DNA from: Pelecanus crispus
Taxonomy: Eukaryota; Chordata; Aves; Pelecaniformes; Pelecanidae
Reading direction: 5' to 3'
Length of the DNA: 64,000 bases
Assembly (NCBI RefSeq): GCF_030463565.1
Contig: NC_134643.1
Coordinates: 211,224,583-211,288,582 of the forward strand
Shown here: positions 28,011-45,879 of the stretch, piece by piece
Layout of the letters: every line of letters begins with the position of its first letter
Position numbering within the stretch: position 1 is the first letter of the stretch
Translations under genes and position numbers: made by a program
Notes under the pieces: model-generated
What the model saw: only the letters and a program-made list of their open reading frames with translations
Told to the model about the DNA's origin: nothing
Database searches by the model: none

Positions 28011-31000
28011 ATTTGATCCGTATGGGGTAGTGAGTTTTTTATTTAAATATACGGCCACCTTCATATTATATTCCTTTGTAATGGAAAAAGATGAGACCTT
28101 TTTTTCTGTGCCACTTACTTTTATGGTTGAAAACATGCACTTTGCTAGGTAGCACTAGGAATTTTCTTAAATCCCCCTTTAGTAATCTCTTACGAGTAAT
28201 TCAAACTTTAATTTTAAGCTTACCCACTTGCTTGTAGTACTTCCTATAAAACTGTATGCATCAGTCATCTAGGTTTTTTCCCCCTTATTCTCAAGAGCTT
28301 TTGCAATAGAGTTGAGAAACTGCTTTTTGAAGAGCGCAGCTGTATAAACAACATGAATGTGGTTGGCAAGCAAAAGCCAGGGCTTTAAAAACTATACTTC
28401 CTTTCCTAAATGGTTTTAAAATGTGTGGTTTTACTCCTAAAACTCCCTACAAAGGAAAAATTTACAGTAAGCTTCACTTAAAGAGTGTTTCTTCCATGCA
28501 TTTCTGTGAAGAACAAGCACCTGTCTGTAGGGTTTGTGATACTGTCTTTTTGGCTAATTTCAATTAAACTTTTTAAATTAATTTGGTGTTATTCTGAACT
28601 ATTTGTGTACATATACGGGAGGCTTTGATCCTGAAAAGAAATCTGGGGTAGACACCCAGGTGGAAATTCCAGTAGGTATTGACTTGGAAAAAGAAAGGCA
28701 TCAGGAATACAGTTCAGTTAGGCTGTACTTTTAATGACTGATGCATCTGGAAAGTGTCTGGTAATACCTATTCGGTGTAGATCATTATCTTGTGAACAGT
28801 GGCCACAACTCTCATGTTTTTCACTGGTGCTGAAGAGAGGATTTCTCTCCTCTCCTCAAAATCTACATTATTAACCTGCCCTCTTCCTCTGCTGCATTTC
28901 TTCTTGCAATACCTGGGATGACAAAGGCTTTCATGAGGTTAGGTACTAGAGCCACCACTGGTTTGAGAAGTCTGGATTCAGTAATGATAGTACTGATTTG
29001 TTATTACGTAAGAGGTATAGAAGTTATAGTGCTCTTAAGTAGTGATCAATAGAAAGCTGAGTCAGAAATTATGAGGAGTATTCATTACTAATAGTAAGTG
29101 TGTTAACATACATCAGAGAAAAGAGCTTGTGGGGGCAGGAGAAGGATGTGTGCGTTTCTGTTAGGCTCCTAGCTCCAATTTTCATAAAAAATAAGTAGTC
29201 TGAACCAAAACATTTCAGAGGACATTACATTACTTTTTATTTCACATTCCTAAAGGGGCCATTTGTCCTTCCTGAAGGTGTAGAATCCACAGATTTGAAA
29301 TTCAAACTCCATCTAGGTATCTAATATGCAAAATTTCTGTTTCACCCAACTAAGTTGTTTAAATCCTTGCGTGTACAAACTTTTAGAAAGAAATATTGAA
29401 TCGCTACATAAATAAATCATCAAATATTTTTTTCTTCATAATGCTGATTTTTATTACATCTGCAATGAACTATGTCTTTCTATGAACAATGGCTATCTAT
29501 TCATAGTAGAGGTCTTAAGATTTGAGAATACAGTTGCTATAGCATATTACTAAAACGGTAAATTGGCAGACAGGAACATATTTTGCCACTATGGAAGAGC
29601 TAAAATTAAAATGTTTTAAAGACATATTATATGTATTTCTGGGTTGACACGAGAAATAAAATACATCAAAACATACCAAGACCTAATTTTGAGCATCAGA
29701 GACCCACAGTGCTACTGAGGTAGTCTTTAAATATATTTTTGTGAGTGTTTGCAAATGTAAACATCAGGATTTCAAAAATAGAAATGTAAGGTGGTGGATG
29801 TCTCAAAAAACAAATTTAGAAAATTAAGTTTTTACCTTTGAACTGGATTCCTGGAGTTTCATTTTCCATTTTTTTTACTGTTGAACAGCTTCTTCCCATT
29901 AGGAGCAAATTTATGTTGGCTAGACACAAACTCATTGTTTGCCTACGGTTTGCTAGCAATAGAGATCACTGGGTATTTTGTACCTGATGTGAACAATCGA
30001 TGAACCCTTACAATGGAAGAAGGCTCTGAGGAGATGGGTGAGGGTGTTGTGCTCATGAATCTCAGGGAAGAGATCATGTTTGTATTGTGATTCAGCTGTA
30101 AGTTGCAATTGCTATACTCTGCTAGATGTAATTTGTACTTATATTGTCAATTAAGTACATTGCTGCATCACTGTGCTAAATCAAAATTCCATGTAACTTC
30201 AAATAATTTCAAGTATGTAAACTTTGTATTAAGCATTAAGCCCTGCATGTGTGGAATACCTGAAAGAACCCAGTCAGAGTATTGGACTTTGACAATTGGG
30301 TACCACATTTTACAAAGTAATAAAGTAACCGTAATGAAACAATAAAATACTTCTACAACCTCAGAACATAATGTCTGCAGTCATACTTCAAATAATTATC
30401 TTTTTTTTTAACAGGTTCCATCAATTTCTTTAAAGAATCAATAAAATTAAATTACAGCAGCTGCTATAAATATCTTCCTCAACTGGCTAGTGCAGCCTGG
30501 ATGCAGGAGCACTATCCTGATTGCAGTAATAAGCACAACAAATGAGCCAGGTCTTGCGCAGATTAGTATCTAGTGGCGTACTACTGCATATGTAAAAATA
30601 TTGCCATTAAAAAGGTGACAACTGCCAAGTTATAAGAGATAGTTTAGCATCCTACATTTATCCTGAAGCAGAAAAAGTTGTGGGTAGCTCATATAGAATG
30701 GTTAGATGAAAATGGGAAGCAAGTTCCAGTCCTGGAGAGCATTCAGAGTGGTAAGACGGAGCAGAGCGTGGTCTGACCTCCATGGGAGTTTGCAGCTGCT
30801 GCCTTACATGGAGCAGCTGACTGGGGCATGCTTACTTCTCTGGGACAGTTTTCCTGAATCCCATGAGTTTCTACCTGTGCAGGAGTTGTTTGGACAGTGA
30901 CAACTTGGATTCTTGCACCTCTTTGAGGCATTTTCTCTCTTTCAGTTTGGCTGCCAGCATGAGGTGGGACCCCTGTTCCTCCAAAGCCAGATACAGCTGT

Positions 31001-31431
31001 GAGCAGGAGCACTATCCTGGTAGAGGGTGCACGGTGCCCAACTGCTTTCCAGCTGCAGAGCTGCCACCTTGCACAGCAACACAACAAATCTCTGCAACAT
31101 GATGTCTCCTGGTTTGTTCAGGCATCAGCAGAAAATGTGCTTCAAGTTCAGCTCTAGAATAGGTCACCTAAACTGAAGTATCTCTGTGTGCACCAGATGG
31201 TGGGGCTCCACTAGTCAGCTCCGTTACAGTCAGCAGAGCCCAGCTGTGAGGGACTCAGCACAGCAGCCTGAAAAAAGGCATCTAGTGCCATTTGAGATGC
31301 AGGAGGGAACCCAAGACATCTGCATAATACTGTCGGATATGACACAGGACTGATGAGAGCTTTCTGTCCTTAAAACATTAGATATCTACATGTGGGCAAC
31401 TGAAATAATCCCATCGTGTCTACCTCAGTGT
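28011..31431. other. Intergenic DNA, no gene recognised
   Basis: AT-rich up to about 30480, then a somewhat GC-richer stretch (30480-31330) with overlapping open frames on both strands (30743-31087 on -, 30863-31102 on +) that match nothing I recognise. A 17-bp sequence occurs at 30503 and again at 31003 (see findings). Confidence 0.5.
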
Positions 31432-31813
31432 AATCATAGAATCGTAGAATGCTTTGGGTTGGAAGGGACCTTTAGAGGTCATCTAGCCCAACCCCCCTGC
31501 AGTGAGCAGGGACAGCTTTAACCAGATCAGGTTGCTCAGAGCCCCGTCCAACCTGACCTTGAATGTTGCCAGGGATGGGGCCTCCACTGCCTCTCTGGGC
31601 AACCTGGTCCAGTGCTTCACCACCCTCATTGTAAAAACTTCTTCCTTCTATCCAGTCTAAATCTGTTCTTCTTTAGTTTAAATCCATTATTCCTTGTCCT
31701 GTCACAACAGGCCTTGCTAAAAAGATTGTCCCCATCCTTTCTGTAGGCCCCCTGTAAGTACTGACAGGCTGCAATAAGGTCTCCTCGCAGCCTTCTCTTC
31801 TCCAGGCTGAAGC
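31432..31813 (-). mobile_element. CR1 LINE 3' end, minus strand (left arm of inverted pair)
   Basis: It starts with the tail AATCATAGAATCGTAGAATG and the GTTGGAAGGGACCTTTAGAGG block, and ends at TTCTCCAGGCTGAA. It is close to the reverse complement of 32340-32736. A diagnostic stretch around 31650-31700 differs at only one site from its partner near 32461-32520. Both copies share the unusual CTGGACCAGG variant. Little decayed. Confidence 0.95.
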
Positions 31814-31943
31814 TCCAGGGTAAGATTCAACTGTAGATTAAAAGAACTAAATTTGGGCACCTTCCTGGGTGCTCTGTGTCTGAACTCTCATTATAAACAA
31901 TGAAGTCAATACACTCACTAAACCCTAGGCAGCAGTTCAGCTT
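31814..31943. other. Spacer between inverted CR1 copies
   Basis: About 130 bp without CR1 similarity. It would sit in the loop of a fold-back structure formed by the flanking copies. Confidence 0.6.
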
Positions 31944-32736
31944 TCATGAGGTTCAACAAGGCCAAGTGCAAGGTCCTGCGCCTGGGACAGGGCAACCCCC
32001 AATATCAATACAGGCTGGGGGATGAAGAGATTGAGAGCAGCCCTGTGGAGAAGGACTTGGGGGTACTGGTAGATGAAAAGCTGCACATGAGCTGGCAATG
32101 TGCGCTTGCAGCCCAGAAGGCCAACCACATCCTGGGCTGCATCAAAAGCAGCGTGGCCAGCAGGTCGAGGGAGGTGATTCTGCCCCTCTGCTCTGCTCTG
32201 GTGAGACCTCACCTGGAGCCCTGCGTCCAGCTCTGGGGCCCTCAGCACAAGAAGCACATGGACCTGTTGGAGCGGGTCCAGAAGAGGGCCGCAAAAATGA
32301 TCCGAGGGCTGGAGCACCTCTCCTACGAGGCCAGGCTGAGAGAGTTGGGTTGTTCAGCCTGGAGAAGAGAAGGCTGCAGGGAGACCTTAGTGCAGCCTTC
32401 CAGTGCTTAAAGGGGACCTATAGGAAAGATGAGAATCTTTTTAGCAAGGCCTGTTGTGACAGGACAAGGAATAATGGATTTAAACTAAAGAAGAATAGAT
32501 TTAGACTGGATAGAAGGAAGAAATGTTTTACAATGAGGGTGGTGAAGCACTGGACCAGGTTGCCCAGAGAGGTGGTAGAGGCCCCATCCCTGGCAACATT
32601 CAAGGTGAGGTTGGACGGGGCTCTGAGCAACCTGATCTGGTTAAAGCTGTCCCTGCTCACTGCAGGGGGGTTGGGCTAGGTGACCTCTAAAGGCCCCTTC
32701 CAACCCAAAGCCTTCTATGATTCTATGATTCTGTGA
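31944..32736 (+). mobile_element. CR1 LINE, 5'-truncated, little decayed (right arm of inverted pair)
   Basis: The + strand reads the ORF2 C-terminus almost continuously. The first frame (31946-32410) covers the RT-distal region with [31 protein letters not shown] and [19 protein letters not shown]. The second frame then takes over after a one-base loss near 32345-32349 and runs to a stop at 32677-32679, the natural end of ORF2. The 3' UTR and the tail ATTCTATGATTCTGTGA follow, to 32736. It is among the best preserved CR1 ORF2 ends here. Confidence 0.95.
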
Positions 32737-33194
32737 ATACAGAAGAAATGCTGATCAGCAGCTCCCAGTGTGGCAGCAGTCCCCAGGTCTTGCAAGCTCA
32801 CGCAAGGTGCTGTGCTGCAAGCTGTCTTGTGCTGTAAGCAGGCAGTAAGGCAGCCGATCCATGGTGTCCTTTGCCTCTGTATGACCTAGTGGTCCACAGC
32901 GTCTGCAGGGACTCATTCAAACAAGAGCCATTGCCTCTTGGAAACATGTTTATATATTTCTTGCCTCTGGCACTGGACCCTGCTGAACACCTCTGGGCAC
33001 CCCAGTTGTATCTTTTTGCCAGCAAATGGCACAGGGCTGTTGCTGTTTAATATAAAAAGGAGTCAGGTTGGTGTAACATCCCTTGACATCCCAGCTGAAG
33101 AGCTGCTTGTGGAAACCATTCTCAGTTGTCTTTGTCCCCCTTCTTTTAACACGTCCCACAGATGGAGTCCCACCTGGAGAGGCAGAGCCAGAGT

Positions 33195-33290
33195 GTGTGT
33201 TTTTAACTACTCTGGGACTCCATTTACCCAGCTGCACAATGGGCCTCAGAATAGCGTCCTTCTTCCCAGAGGAAGCTGATCTAAATGTGG
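33195..33290 (+). mobile_element. Possible ancient L2/MIR-type 3' fragment
   Basis: CTCTGGGACTCCATTTACCC (33211-33230) followed by AGCTGCACAATGGGCCTCAG (33231-33250) and a TCCTTC block resembles the conserved 3' core of amniote L2/MIR-type elements (the motif around CTCAGTTTCCCCATCTGTAA). Recognition is from memory and the match is short. Confidence 0.4.
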
Positions 33291-33913
33291 TGGCATAGCC
33301 CTAGGCACTGGACACTTTCACTTGAAATACAAATTGTGGTAAGAAACATTAATAAACGGACCCATGGACTTTTGTTTATTTGTCTTAAGTGAAGTGTCCG
33401 CTCTTTCAGGGTCACAGAGCATTCACCACATTCACTATATAGTAGTACTATTTTGGGCACCAAACACAGAGTGTAAATCAAAACATGAGACCTTTCAATT
33501 ATTTGTGGTAGCAAAATGTATGTTGAAACCATATGGTTGGCGTGGTTCTTGTTTTCAAATAATTAGTACCTAAATGCTGCTTTAAGGCACTTCATTTCTT
33601 CTTGCCACATCTCCCATCCTTCTTTATCCATTTTTCCTTGGGGAGAAGACTGGCATGGTTGTTCCAGTCCCTGCTATGCCTGTGAAAATTTCCATCAGTC
33701 CAACTAACTTTACCCACACCCACAAGATGCCAGAACTGCAGAAATTTTGCAGTGCTTGTTAAAATCTTACTATTCAGCAGTTTTGTGGGATTCAGTGCTT
33801 TTAAAATGTAACTTTCCATGCGTGCTTGTTTGCACCAGGGTCAGCACAAGGTCTATGAACCACTCCTGACTGCTTTTACCTTCATTTACATCTGTCTTCA
33901 CAGTTTGTAACTC

Positions 33914-33928
33914 TTTTTTTTTTTTTTT
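33914..33928 (+). repeat. Poly(T) run, 15 bases
   Basis: Uninterrupted T run with no retroposon body recognised next to it. Confidence 0.9.
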
Positions 33929-34892
33929 AAACTCAGACACTGGCATTATTTGAGCCTGAGCCGTAGATTTTAGATCCTACATTGCTCACACTGGCAGGCT
34001 TTGAAGTTGTCATTTATCATTGTCAACTTTAAAAACTTTCTTGAGGCTTTAAAGGGTCAATGTATTAAGGTAATATACAGCAACTTCAGGGTCTGTACTT
34101 AGTTCCCAGTTCTGTCAAGGCTTTTTGTCTCCCCTTAAAAAAAATTCACACGCTACGTCTGTGATGCTGTTTCAGAAAAAGGGGCAATACTGCTCATTTT
34201 CATTGGCTCTTTTATGTCCTTGTTTGCACAGTCCTTCACCAATGTTTCTTCAGTTTGTGTACAGAGGACATAAAAATCCATGCCTCAGTATAGGCTTCTA
34301 GCCACTGGTGTAATATAAATAGCAATAAAATGTGTAAGAAAACATATTAGATCGTGTATATTTACATGGCCAGAGCTTCCAAAGGGATCAACTGAATGTG
34401 CAGAAAACATGATTTAGCCGTAGTCCACTCTCAGAGCACTCAGTTACACACTTTCAGAAATCAGTTTCTGTTTTAGCATTTTGATTTACTCCCTGTGACA
34501 AAATAGTTACAGACTCCCTCACTTTTTTCTCTTTGTCTGTTTTTCTACTCAGTTGCAGAATCTGTTCAAAACAGTGGACTGCCTTTTTACTTGTTCATTT
34601 CATTGTATTATAATAGCAAAAGACCCAGCTTTATGCATCTCTTCTTACACAAATCTAATAAGAGAAGCTGTGTTCAGAAAAGCTTCCCATTTTAGTTTTT
34701 TGCCATAATTACATTGTCCAATTTTTCAAATATTCCTTGGAAATACCTCAGGACAGCTCTGTAAAGGGTACCGAAGGCAAAGGTTTAGAAAGAGTTTTCA
34801 TTGTGAACTTCAAAGGACTTCAGAGCATCTGTGTAAAAAAAATCACAGAGATTAGAAAGTGAAAAATCATTCTTCCCTAGCTAATCTATAAA

Positions 34893-35530
34893 TTCATTTA
34901 GGTTGGAAAAGACCTTTAAGATCATCGAGTCCAAGCATAAACCTAACACTGCCAAGTCCAACACTAAACCAGGTCCCTAAGCGGCACATCTACATGTCCT
35001 TTAAATATCTCCAGGGATGGGGACTCAACCGCTTCCCTGGGCAGCTTGTTCCAGTGCTTGATAACACTTTCCATGAAGAAATTTTTCCTAATATCCAATC
35101 TAAACCTCCCCTGGTGCAGCCTGAGGCTGTTTCCTCTCATCCTATCACTTATTACTTGGAAAAAAGAGACCAACACCCACCTCACTACAACCTCCCTTCA
35201 GGTAGTTGTAGAGAGCAATAAAGTCTCCCCTCAGCCTCCTTTTCTAAACAATCCCAGTTCCCTCAGCCGCTCCTCATAAGGCCTGTGCTCCAGACCTTTC
35301 ACCAGCTTCGTTGTCCTTCTCTGAACATGCTCCAGCACCTCAATGTCTTCCTTGTACTGAGGGGCCCAAAACTGGACACAGTATTCCAGGTGCGGCCTCA
35401 CCAGCGCCAAGTACAGGGGGACAATCACCTCCCTGCTCCTGCTGGCCACACTATTCCTGATACAAGCCAGGATGCTGTTGGCCTTCTTGGCCACCTGGGC
35501 ACACTGCCAGCTCATATGCAGCCAGCTCAT
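34893..35530 (-). mobile_element. CR1 LINE, 5'-truncated, minus strand
   Basis: Same subfamily as 14591-15718: GTTGGAAAAGACCTTTAAG near 34902, then the CCAGGGATGGGGACTCAACCG and AATTTTTCCTAATATCC blocks. A minus-strand reading of [20 protein letters not shown] lies near 35370-35450. It is truncated at about 35530, and the ORF2 frame is interrupted near 35240. Confidence 0.94.
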
Positions 35531-37680
35531 ATTCATATACCATTCTCTTCATGCAAGACAATTCTTTTTACTACTGGTTTGACTACTGCAGCTTAAACAT
35601 TCTGAAGAACAGGTCTCCACACTTCCTTCAAGGATCATTCAATAGGCTAACATTGTTTTTCAATTTTACTGTTGTGCCTAGCTAAAGAATTTTTTTCTGT
35701 TCTACATTTATATAATTCAAATATTGTCTCTGATTATTTGGTTTCGTCTTCAATTACCATTTACCTAAACTATATTTATTAAGGCAACCCTGAAACCACT
35801 TACAAATCATTTGGGATCATTCTCTCATAAAGTATGATGGACTGATCATGTTTTGCAGTAACGGTTAGGAATTTAATTTCTCCTATTCCAGAAGCAAAGA
35901 TTCAAACATCAGAGCTGAGAAAGAGTAGTGGTATAAGTGCCTGACACAGAATGAAAAACTTCTAGTTAATTCTGGCAAAGGGCAGTGATATATAAATGGT
36001 GGTATAAAATTGTTCTCCCTTAGGTACAAGAAAGATAATTTCAGAGGATTTGGAATTCACAGGAATGTTACCTGTGGAGTTTTAAGCTATTCACTTTACT
36101 CACAGATTTCTGAGATTTGTCTGGTACTGTTCTGCAGAGCAGTGACACTCACAGCTTCATGGTCTCAAGAAAGTATTCCTTACAGCCACAAAAACCACAA
36201 CAAGGCAGCACCACTGCTCCTAAGCTCCAAACAAAGCAAGAAAAATTCACTGTAAATTCTGCTTACTGCATAACTGAATACTCCAACATTAATGAAAGCA
36301 ATGCTGCAAATATCAATACAGAAATGTTGGAAGGAAAGAAGTAAGACATATACATAATCTGGCAGTCTGCATTAGCAAGGAATGCAGTGCAGTGCAGTGA
36401 GAACATCAGCAACATGGATTCAGTGCTTATCCTGAAGCACTTCCAGCGAGACCACTTCTTAAGAAGGCGGGGTAATAGTCTTTATGCCACCATTGCTGAA
36501 AAAAAAGTCTCAGTGCTAGTAACAATGTAAAGGAGGATGTACAAACTGTCTGAACAGATGTTGTCTATCCCTAACTGTAACCATATTTAGCACTGGTTGA
36601 GATGGGCAGTGAGGTCTACCTCATAACTCAGGCTCAGAAATAGCCTACATAACAAATTCCTCTCAGCTTTATTTGCTTTTGCTGTTTGTCATCATAAGAC
36701 AGAGGGCTAATATTTTTTGAGTAACAAAGTGAGCTTTTACACATTCAGCTTCACTGATTTGTGTCCTTTTCCTGTTTTGTCAACAAGGCAACATCCATGG
36801 CAGGGTAGTGTATTCCAGAAAGTGTGTACCAGTGTCTACCAGAAAGCTGCCTGAGATTTTCCATATAGGAACAGCCTCCACGAAAGAAGCAAGTGGATTC
36901 AGCTGAAACAGCACCTCCCCTTGGACCCATGCTTGTGGGCATATGACATGATACAAGTCTTAGTAGCAGCTGAGATTGGGGTGACCCTGGGAAGACAGAA
37001 GTAATCTTTAAGCTGTGAAGTATAATAATGCCCATGTCTTTCATAATGCCAGATTTATCTTTTTATCTACCTTGTAAGTCAAAAGCACATATTTCTGTCA
37101 TTCTAGACACACAGATTCATTGCCTACCTGTATGTAGCTGGTAGATTGCCTCTCTCAGAGTAGTAGCTGCCTCATTGATCTATGGCTGTGCTCCCCTCAT
37201 AAAGTAAATTAAATTCATGGTTTTTAAATAAGACAGATTGTATGAACTAGTCACTTTACATCACCTGCTTTACTAATAATAAAAAACCATTTTTAAATAT
37301 TCAAAACTATTTCCTGATATTTAGCATTTCTGGTTTTAGGTACATCTCAAGCAGTAAATAATTCTGAAAGATAGATAGAAAGTCACTTTAAAGATCCCTG
37401 AAGTAAAATTTGTGTTAATACTTTAGGGTTATATTTCTTTACAGAAACAAGGAAATGTAATATCCTATTGTATACTCCATAATATTATTTCCTATCAGCC
37501 AAGGCAACATTTATTAACAATTGAAATGTGTATAATCTATTCCAACTGTTAAAAATTGCTGTTGAACTAGTGTAACTGCTGAAAAGTTGCAGAATTTATT
37601 TAAAAAAACATGAAGCTTGTTATACATTTTTATTGTCTATCAAATAGTAGAAAGACAATTTTTATAGCAGAGTGAATTAT
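35531..37680. other. Intergenic DNA upstream of MMP13
   Basis: No CR1 copy recognised and no exon recognised. Short open frames (36010-36255, 36751-37044) carry no known motif. Distal regulatory sequence of MMP13 could lie here, but I cannot point to a specific element before about 37684. Confidence 0.5.
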
Positions 37681-37683
37681 TGC

Positions 37684-37718
37684 AGTTATTGCCAGTTATT
37701 GCCAGTGTAAGTTATTGC
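37684..37718 (+). promoter_or_regulatory. Three copies of AGTTATTGC upstream of MMP13
   Basis: AGTTATTGC occurs at 37684-37692, 37694-37702 and 37710-37718, the last extended to TTATTGCAAAAT. The TTATTGCAA form resembles half of a C/EBP site. About 230-265 bp upstream of the TATA box. Function is inferred only. Confidence 0.35.
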
Positions 37719-37733
37719 AAAATAATCAAAAGG

Positions 37734-37740
37734 TGTGGTT
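37734..37740 (-). promoter_or_regulatory. Runx-type site, reverse orientation
   Basis: TGTGGTT, the reverse complement of the Runx core AACCACA, about 215 bp upstream of the TATA box. A second, forward copy lies at 37841. Seven-base motifs can occur by chance. Confidence 0.35.
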
Positions 37741-37840
37741 TACTTCTGCCCATTTCTTCCCACAACCTATGTCAATATTCAGAGACCGTGTTTATCTGAG
37801 GATACAGTTTCAGAGCCCTCAGTGGGACAACAGATCCCTA

Positions 37841-37847
37841 AACCACA
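37841..37847 (+). promoter_or_regulatory. Runx2/OSE2-type site of the MMP13 promoter
   Basis: AACCACA lies 107 bp upstream of the TATA box and 88 bp upstream of the AP-1 site. Mammalian MMP13 promoters carry an OSE2/Runx2 site of this sequence at about this distance, and it drives expression in hypertrophic chondrocytes and osteoblasts. Sequence and spacing are seen here; function is inferred from the mammalian gene. Confidence 0.6.
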
Positions 37848-37928
37848 GTGTTGAGGAGGAGAGAAAAAGTAGCCATCTAAGCATGTTTACTTTCAGCAAC
37901 AAGGAGGTTCTAATTTGTCCATAAGTGC

Positions 37929-37935
37929 TGACTCA
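37929..37935 (+). promoter_or_regulatory. AP-1 site of the MMP13 promoter
   Basis: TGACTCA, a perfect AP-1 (Fos/Jun) consensus, 13 bp before the TATA box. A proximal AP-1 site at this position is the hallmark of inducible collagenase promoters. I do not see a nearby GGAA core for the ETS/PEA3 site that usually accompanies it. Confidence 0.75.
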
Positions 37936-37947
37936 CTGGATTGGGAC

Positions 37948-37955
37948 TATAAAAG
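37948..37955 (+). promoter_or_regulatory. TATA box of MMP13
   Basis: TATAAAAG, 63 bp before the start codon. Transcription would be expected to start near 37975-37985, giving a 5' UTR of about 30 bases. Confidence 0.8.
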
Positions 37956-38010
37956 TAAAGGTAACTGCTCTCTAAAACATCAGGGCTTCAGACTTCAGCA
38001 ATCCAACACG

Positions 38011-44606
<6,596 letters not shown>

Positions 44607-45065
44607 TTACAGTTGAGTGCCATGTCATAGGCTGCAGAGCAGCTTGCAGTACATGGAAATTATAATATAGGCATATAGATTTATTAGAGGACAGCAAGGT
44701 TCTGCAAACAAGCACTGGCTACCTACCACCAAATGTATACTGTATATATGGAACTATATAGCTGTATGTCAGGCTGGGACTGAATTAACTTAATAGGAAA
44801 GAAGAAAAGAAATTATTAGCATTTCAAGGGGCATTATGCCGTTTAAAGTTTGTCTAATATTAAAGTGAGATGCTGGATACATCCTACATGATCATGAGCA
44901 CTATTAAGTCCAGTAATCTGAGCATGTCTAGTATCTTTCAAGGATGTCCTAGCATGTCCCAAGAAATAGACCTGATAAACCCAGGAGAGTTATAGTTTTA
45001 AACTAATCCTTCAGCTCTTTGTGAAACTCCTGTTAAGCTACTGGGAATTCAGATGTGTAATTCAG

Positions 45066-45187
45066 CCAGACAGGGTGCTGGGCCATCTTGTCTAGACCAT
45101 GCTTTTGCCAAGAAAGTTTGGACCAGATGATCCTTGAGGTCCCTTCCAACCTGGTATTCTATGATTCTGTGATTCTATGTTCTATGA
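45066..45187 (+). mobile_element. CR1 LINE 3' tail, short
   Basis: GACAGGGTGCTGGGCCATC, then GGACCAGATGATCCTTGAGG, CCCTTCCAACCTGG and the tail ATTCTATGATTCTGTGATTC. Only the 3' UTR end remains. It lies about 460 bp after the MMP13 stop, probably inside its 3' UTR. Confidence 0.9.
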
Positions 45188-45344
45188 CTTAAATTAAAAT
45201 ATTCTATGCTACATGTCATAAAAGGAAGACAGTGCTATTGCATAAAAGAAGTCAGGAACTCTTACCTGTGCATTTTATTAAAATTTTCACCTCTATTTAA
45301 AAATCTGCTTTGCTTTTTTCCCCTCTGAGAAGATGAATTTTACA

Positions 45345-45400
45345 GAAAAGCGAGGAGGAGAGAAAGACGGAAAGACAGAAAGAGAGGAAAAAGGAAAGAA
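45345..45400 (+). repeat. Purine-rich tract
   Basis: GAGGAGGAGAGAAAGACGG and similar GA/GAAA repeats, nearly without pyrimidines on this strand. Confidence 0.7.
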
Positions 45401-45639
45401 CCCTCAAATCTGCAGAATAAGAACTAAGCTGGAATTTGTCCTTATCATTACAGAAAGTATAAGAAATTATTAAGAAATACTGTGAAATTCAGTTCCATGT
45501 TAATTTGAATGCTAAACTTTAATAACTAACTGAAACTACACTGTCCTCTTCTGCCTCCTCAAAACTAACCCCTAAGACAAGCAATCAGTTAGGCCTGCCG
45601 AGAAAAGCCCATCAACACTGAATACCTGGCATAAATTGC

Positions 45640-45765
45640 CAGGCTTAGACACCAATGGGCTAGGTGAGTTTAATTCTGTAACTTACACGACATAGATGGC
45701 CAGACAAGGTAACCTAACAGATTTAGTGGTCTCTTCTGACTATAAAACTGTGAATTAATGAATTC
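45640..45765 (+). mobile_element. Ancient CR1/L3-like 3' end
   Basis: TTTAGTGGTCTCTTCTGACT (45723-45742) followed by ATAAAACTGTGAATTAATGA resembles the old 3' end of amniote CR1/L3 elements (LTGPS-region DNA followed by tail octamers). Diverged; recognised by eye. Confidence 0.45.
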
Positions 45766-45879
45766 CAGACCTTAATATGCTTAACAGAAATGCAAGGAAA
45801 TAGAGCTGGAAAAAACCTTCACAAATGGAAAAACTTGAAGTGGACTAAAATTAAAGTTCTGTTATATGACATAATATTG

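Larger units (their letters stand above)
32737..34892. other. Intergenic DNA, no gene recognised
   Basis: No recognisable exon. Contains a possible L2/MIR-like tail (33195-33290) and a 15-T run (33914-33928). Open frames such as 32938-33279 (+) show no known domain. Confidence 0.5.

Noticed and set aside
31946..32679. Long ORFs (154 and 193 codons) as host genes
   Set aside because: They read the CR1 ORF2 C-terminus or its shadow frame; the element boundaries and tail are present.
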